Shown here piece after piece: positions 45,290 to 49,062 of a stretch of DNA of 49,062 nt. The notes beneath the pieces are model-generated. The model had not been told where the DNA came from and searched no databases. It worked only from the letters and a program-made list of their open reading frames with translations. Position 1 is the first letter of the stretch; each line of letters opens with the position of its first letter. This DNA is from Acinetobacter sp. P8-3-8 (GTDB lineage Bacteria; Pseudomonadota; Gammaproteobacteria; Pseudomonadales; Moraxellaceae), in contig NZ_AFIE01000023.1 in assembly GCF_000214135.1 (NCBI RefSeq), forward strand, positions 1 through 49,062, given 5' to 3'. Made by a program: the position numbers and the translations under genes.

Positions 45290-48200
45290 ATGAATTTCTC
45301 TGCTTGGTCTATCCGCAATCCGATTCCCAGTATTTTACTGTTTATCATGCTCGGTCTTGCTGGTTTACTCTGTTTTCATTGGATGAAAATACAGCAATTC
45401 CCCGATATTGAATTACCCATGGTCACGGTGACAGCAGCTTTGCCGGGTGCTGCTCCGCCACAACTTGAAACCGAAGTTGCACGTAAAATTGAAAACTCTA
45501 TTGCAACCTTACAAGGCTTAAGAAACCAATATACGGATATTCAAGATGGTATAGTGACGATTACTGCTGAGTTTCAGCTTGAAAAACCATTACAAGAAGC
45601 TGTTGATGATGTTAGAAATGCCGTATCACAAGTGCGTTCAGATCTTCCTACGGATTTACGTGATCCTATTGTCAGCAAAATTAACCTTTCTGGATCACCG
45701 ATTTTAACCTATACCATCCAATCACCACGAATGGATGAAGAACAGCTCTCTTGGTTTGTGGATTATGATATTGCTCGAGCTATGCTCCAAGTCAAAGGTG
45801 TTGGAGCTGTAGCCCGTGTCGGTGGTGTAACACGTCAAGTTGATGTGGAATTAGATCCTGAAAAGTTATTGGCTCTAAATGCAACTGCAACAGATATTTC
45901 TAGGCAACTACGTTTAATTCAACAAGATGCTTCAGGTGGTCAAACCAAGATTGGTGGAAGTGAGCAATCTATTCGCACCATTGCCACAGTCAAAACTGCT
46001 GCCGAAATTGCGGCTATGGATATTGCACTCAGTGACGGACGACATATTCGCTTAGACCAAGTTGCAACGGTTCACGACGGGATTGCTGAACGTCGCTCTG
46101 CGGCTTTATTGAATGGTGAGCCTGTCATTGGTTTTGAAATAACCCGCAGTAAAGGTGCCAGCGAAGTAGATGTTGAAAAAGGCGTAACAGAAGCCTTAGA
46201 AAAACTTAAAACAGATCATCCAGACATTAAAATTAGTGAAGCCTTTAATTTTGTGAAACCTGTAGTTGATAACTATAAAGGTTCGATGTCTTTACTCTAT
46301 GAAGGTGCGTTATTAGCCGTTCTCGTCGTTTGGCTGTTTTTACGTGACTGGAGAGCAACACTGATTGCGGCTACAGCACTGCCCTTATCCATCTTGCCTG
46401 CACTGATTGGCATGTATTATTTAGGTTTTACCCTCAATACTGTCACATTACTCGCCTTATCATTGGTTGTCGGCATATTGGTGGACGATGCAATTGTCGA
46501 AATTGAAAATATCATACGGCACTTGCGAATGGGCAAAACACCCTATGCTGCTGCAATGGAAGCCGCTGATGAAATTGGCTTAGCGGTCATCGCAACGACC
46601 TTTACCTTAATTGCTGTATTTTTACCAACGGCATTTATGAATGGTATTGCGGGCAAGTTCTTTGTGCAATTTGGATGGACAGCGGCTTTTGCGATTTTTG
46701 CATCATTATTGGTAGCACGATTACTCACACCAATGATGTCTGCTTATATTCTCAAACCGTGGGTTGGAAAAATTAACGCCTCTGATGAATCCAATATTTC
46801 AACAAAACCCAATGTAGAATTAGCTCAAGATGCAGGTACGACTACACTGGCTCAAGATCGAGCGCATGATGGTCGTGTGATGCGTACTTATATGCGAATG
46901 GTGACATGGTGTCTAAACCATCGTTGGATCACTTTTTCGAGTGCGATTGCCTTTTTTATCGGCTCTATCATGCTCATTCCTTTGCTACCAACAGGTTTTG
47001 TTCCACCACCTGATACAGGCCAAACCCAAGTCAGAATTGAACTTACGCCCGGCTCACAATTTAAAGATACTTTAAAAGCAGCAGAATACGCACGCAATCT
47101 GATTAAAGACCATCCTGAAATCAAGAGTATTTATACAACGATTGGTGGCGGATCTTCAGGTACAGACCCATTTGCAGGTGGCGCATCAAGTGAACCAAGA
47201 AAAGCAACTTTAACCATTCAAACAACTGAACGTTCTGACCGCTCTGCCAGTTTGCAAGACATTGAAGCTGAAATACGCCAACGCTTAGCACCACTTCCGG
47301 GGGCTAGAGTCCAAGTGGGTATTGCGGGTAATAATAGCCAATATCAAATTGCACTTTCAGGTGATGATCCAGATGCTCTTGTTGCTACGGCACGACAATT
47401 GGAACGTGAAATTCGTACAATTCCAAATATTGGGAGTATTACTTCAAGCGCAGCGTTAATTCGTCCTGAACTGGTTATTCGCCCTGACTTTGCGAAAGCT
47501 GCTGATTTAGGTGTTACCACCTACGATATTGCTGAGACATTACGTATTGCCACAGCAGGTGATTTCGATCAAAACCTAGCAAAACTTAACTTATCTCAAC
47601 GCCAAATTCCTGTGGTCATTAAACTGCCTCTTGTTGCTCGCCAAGACCAAGACCTAATCAAACGTTTGATGGTGAAAGGTAGTCGAGGCCCTGTCATGCT
47701 CGGAACAATTGCACAAGTGGATATTGAAAGCGGGCCTTCTCAAATTGACCGTTTCAACCGCTTGCGTAATATTAATTTTAATATTGAATTAAATAATCAA
47801 GCTTTAGGGGACATTGCCGCAAAAGTTGATCAATTGCCGACCATGCAAAAACTACCACCAACTGTTCATCGTACAAATATTGGTGATGCTGAAGTTATGC
47901 AAGAACTTTTTGCCAGTTTTGGCTTGGCAATGTTAACGGGGGTGTTATGTATTTACGTGGTATTGGTTTTACTCTTTAAAGATTTCTTACAACCAGTAAC
48001 GATTCTTGTCGCACTCCCCTTAGCTCTAGGTGGTGCATTTGTACTCTTGCTTTTAGCCAAAAGTAGTTTTTCTATGCCGAGCCTAATTGGCTTAATTATG
48101 TTGATGGGTATTGCCAGTAAGAACTCTATTCTACTGGTGGACTACGCCATTATTGCAAGAAATGACAAAGCTTACTCTAGGAAAAATGCCCTTCTTGATG

Positions 48201-48457
48201 CATGCCATAAACGTGCTCGTCCAATTATTATGACGACGTTGGCAATGGGTGCAGGTATGTTGCCAATTGCGTTAGGTATTGGTACAGATCCAAGTTTTAG
48301 AGCACCTATGGCGATTTCTGTGATTGGTGGCTTAATTACCAGTACATTCTTATCGTTATTGGTTATTCCTGTGGTTTATACATTTATTGATGATATTAAT
48401 CAGAAAATTCACCGTTTTAGAAAGCCAAAATCTGAGTTAAATATTTCGGTAGATTAA
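45290..48457 (+). CDS. RND-family inner-membrane efflux pump (HAE1 type)
   Basis: 1055 residues. Twelve-helix proton-driven drug/solute pump: N-terminal WSIRNPIPSILLFIMLGLAG, PGAAPPQLETEVARKIE, and the proton-relay Asp pair in VVGILVDDAIVEIENI (helix 4). Second half: GSDP-rich porter loops, LPLALGGAFVLLLLA and SKNSILLVDYAII. AGGAG ribosome binding site overlapping the adaptor end. No outer-membrane factor gene is encoded here. Substrates unknown. Confidence 0.92.
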   Translation: MNFSAWSIRNPIPSILLFIMLGLAGLLCFHWMKIQQFPDIELPMVTVTAALPGAAPPQLETEVARKIENSIATLQGLRNQYTDIQDGIVTITAEFQLEKPLQEAVDDVRNAVSQVRSDLPTDLRDPIVSKINLSGSPILTYTIQSPRMDEEQLSWFVDYDIARAMLQVKGVGAVARVGGVTRQVDVELDPEKLLALNATATDISRQLRLIQQDASGGQTKIGGSEQSIRTIATVKTAAEIAAMDIALSDGRHIRLDQVATVHDGIAERRSAALLNGEPVIGFEITRSKGASEVDVEKGVTEALEKLKTDHPDIKISEAFNFVKPVVDNYKGSMSLLYEGALLAVLVVWLFLRDWRATLIAATALPLSILPALIGMYYLGFTLNTVTLLALSLVVGILVDDAIVEIENIIRHLRMGKTPYAAAMEAADEIGLAVIATTFTLIAVFLPTAFMNGIAGKFFVQFGWTAAFAIFASLLVARLLTPMMSAYILKPWVGKINASDESNISTKPNVELAQDAGTTTLAQDRAHDGRVMRTYMRMVTWCLNHRWITFSSAIAFFIGSIMLIPLLPTGFVPPPDTGQTQVRIELTPGSQFKDTLKAAEYARNLIKDHPEIKSIYTTIGGGSSGTDPFAGGASSEPRKATLTIQTTERSDRSASLQDIEAEIRQRLAPLPGARVQVGIAGNNSQYQIALSGDDPDALVATARQLEREIRTIPNIGSITSSAALIRPELVIRPDFAKAADLGVTTYDIAETLRIATAGDFDQNLAKLNLSQRQIPVVIKLPLVARQDQDLIKRLMVKGSRGPVMLGTIAQVDIESGPSQIDRFNRLRNINFNIELNNQALGDIAAKVDQLPTMQKLPPTVHRTNIGDAEVMQELFASFGLAMLTGVLCIYVVLVLLFKDFLQPVTILVALPLALGGAFVLLLLAKSSFSMPSLIGLIMLMGIASKNSILLVDYAIIARNDKAYSRKNALLDACHKRARPIIMTTLAMGAGMLPIALGIGTDPSFRAPMAISVIGGLITSTFLSLLVIPVVYTFIDDINQKIHRFRKPKSELNISVD

Positions 48458-48491
48458 ACATCAATAACTGAGTTTTTTTAATTTTTATACA

Positions 48492-48519
48492 AAGAAGACG
48501 GTCACATGACCGTCTTCTT
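48492..48519. terminator. Perfect hairpin between the RND pump and LysE-family genes
   Basis: 13-bp perfect arms AAGAAGACGGTCA (48492-48504) and TGACCGTCTTCTT (48507-48519), 2-nt loop, between convergent genes. Likely a bidirectional terminator although flanking T runs are modest. Confidence 0.75.
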
Positions 48520-48548
48520 ATTACGGATCTAAGCTATGCTTATAATCG

Positions 48549-49062
48549 TTACGATAAAATTAAGATTATTGCAAATGCAGAAAAACAGAACCCTGAAAGA
48601 TAGTATAAATACTTAATATATTGCTGTAGCCAAATTATATAAGATTTCAAACTTAATAGCTTCACGATGCCTAAATTCCAAAACAACACAACAGTGACCA
48701 TCCACACGCTCACAAATAAATTTTGTATTGAGTTATATTTTGGATAAATCAAAACTACTAAAGTGCTATAAAACATAATATTTTTAGGATTTAACAAACT
48801 TGAACTTAAACCAATGAATAAATTTTTCCAATATTTACTCCTAATAGGATAAGTTTCAGATTGATCCAAATAATCCTTAGAAATATTTTTTAATCGTGTG
48901 GCATAAAAACACTGAAATGCTAAATAGGCTAAATAAATAGCGCCTACGTATTTCATATAGTACAAAATATCAGTGTCTATTTTACCTAGCAAAAATAAAC
49001 TAATATAAATGCTCAACAATATTGTGGCATTACCACATGCTATGCCTACACAAACCAACCTT
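48549..49062 (-). CDS. LysE/RhtB-family amino-acid exporter (partial, N-terminus beyond window)
   Basis: About 170 residues reading from the window edge (the frame stays open to 49062) to a stop at 48549. Four to five membrane helices. VCVGIACGNATILLSIYISLFLL followed by YMKYVGAIYLAYLAFQCF and SSSLLNPKNIMFYSTLVVLIYP match the LysE/RhtB family, in which LNPK is the conserved motif. The first ~30 residues (first helix and the glycine-proline motif) lie beyond the window. Exports amino acids or metabolites; substrate unknown. Confidence 0.85.
   Translation of the reverse strand, partial: RLVCVGIACGNATILLSIYISLFLLGKIDTDILYYMKYVGAIYLAYLAFQCFYATRLKNISKDYLDQSETYPIRSKYWKNLFIGLSSSLLNPKNIMFYSTLVVLIYPKYNSIQNLFVSVWMVTVVLFWNLGIVKLLSLKSYIIWLQQYIKYLYYLSGFCFSAFAIILILS

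Noticed and set aside
1-49062. tRNA, rRNA, CRISPR, transposase or integrase genes
   Set aside because: None seen on reading; no cloverleaf, direct-repeat array or recombinase motif could be supported.

Overview
The window looks like a chromosomal segment of an Acinetobacter-like gammaproteobacterium (Moraxellaceae). It is AT-rich, and its proteins read as Acinetobacter-type versions of MetR/MetE, Mqo with an N-terminal membrane helix, AcnB, PurT, GlnD-DapC and SfnB/NtaA-type sulfur genes. The genus call rests on recognition of these proteins and their arrangement, not on a database search.

Layout. Positions 1-1940 (minus strand) hold a tight three-gene unit: a YggS-type PLP-binding protein, an 81-residue unknown and an ArgD-like aminotransferase cut by the window edge. 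A perfect 18-bp palindrome lies just upstream. Positions 2154-4884 carry two pseudouridine synthases flanking a lone RelB/DinJ-type antitoxin and a GNAT acetyltransferase. Positions 5325-11419 hold a DUF441 membrane protein, a GAF-GGDEF diguanylate cyclase, the divergent metR/metE pair with a clear MetR box, and a YcaC-like hydrolase. Positions 11554-17259 hold a lipoprotein, a voltage-gated-type K+ channel, an amino-acid permease, an Lrp-family regulator, a possible small RNA and mqo.

Positions 17260-19712 are the accessory part of the window: a gene graveyard between the TCA-cycle genes mqo and acnB. It contains decayed minus-strand gene fragments, a small two-gene unit (43 and 129 residues), a second diverged copy of the mqo 3' end with its terminator, a frameshifted small gene and an intact gene resembling the uracil-DNA glycosylase fold. 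The duplicated mqo end is what a past insertion at the mqo 3' end would leave behind.

Positions 19786-24747 contain acnB, two small proteins, a palindromic repeat region and a glutathione S-transferase. Positions 25126-31808 form a sulfur-scavenging operon: two SfnB/DszC-type flavoproteins, one NtaA/DszA-type FMN monooxygenase and a MetQ-MetN-MetI importer. Together these could import an organosulfur compound and oxidatively release its sulfur. Along with metE/metR this makes sulfur and methionine a theme of the window.

Positions 31976-49062 are mostly housekeeping: HAD hydrolase, YchF, DUF962 protein, Crp-family regulator, a secreted Lys/Thr/Ala-rich low-complexity protein, a lipoprotein, AzlC/AzlD exporter, a tautomerase gene broken by an in-frame stop, purT, glnD, dapC, an RND adaptor-pump pair and a LysE-type exporter cut by the right edge. 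I saw no rRNA, tRNA, CRISPR array, transposase or integrase.
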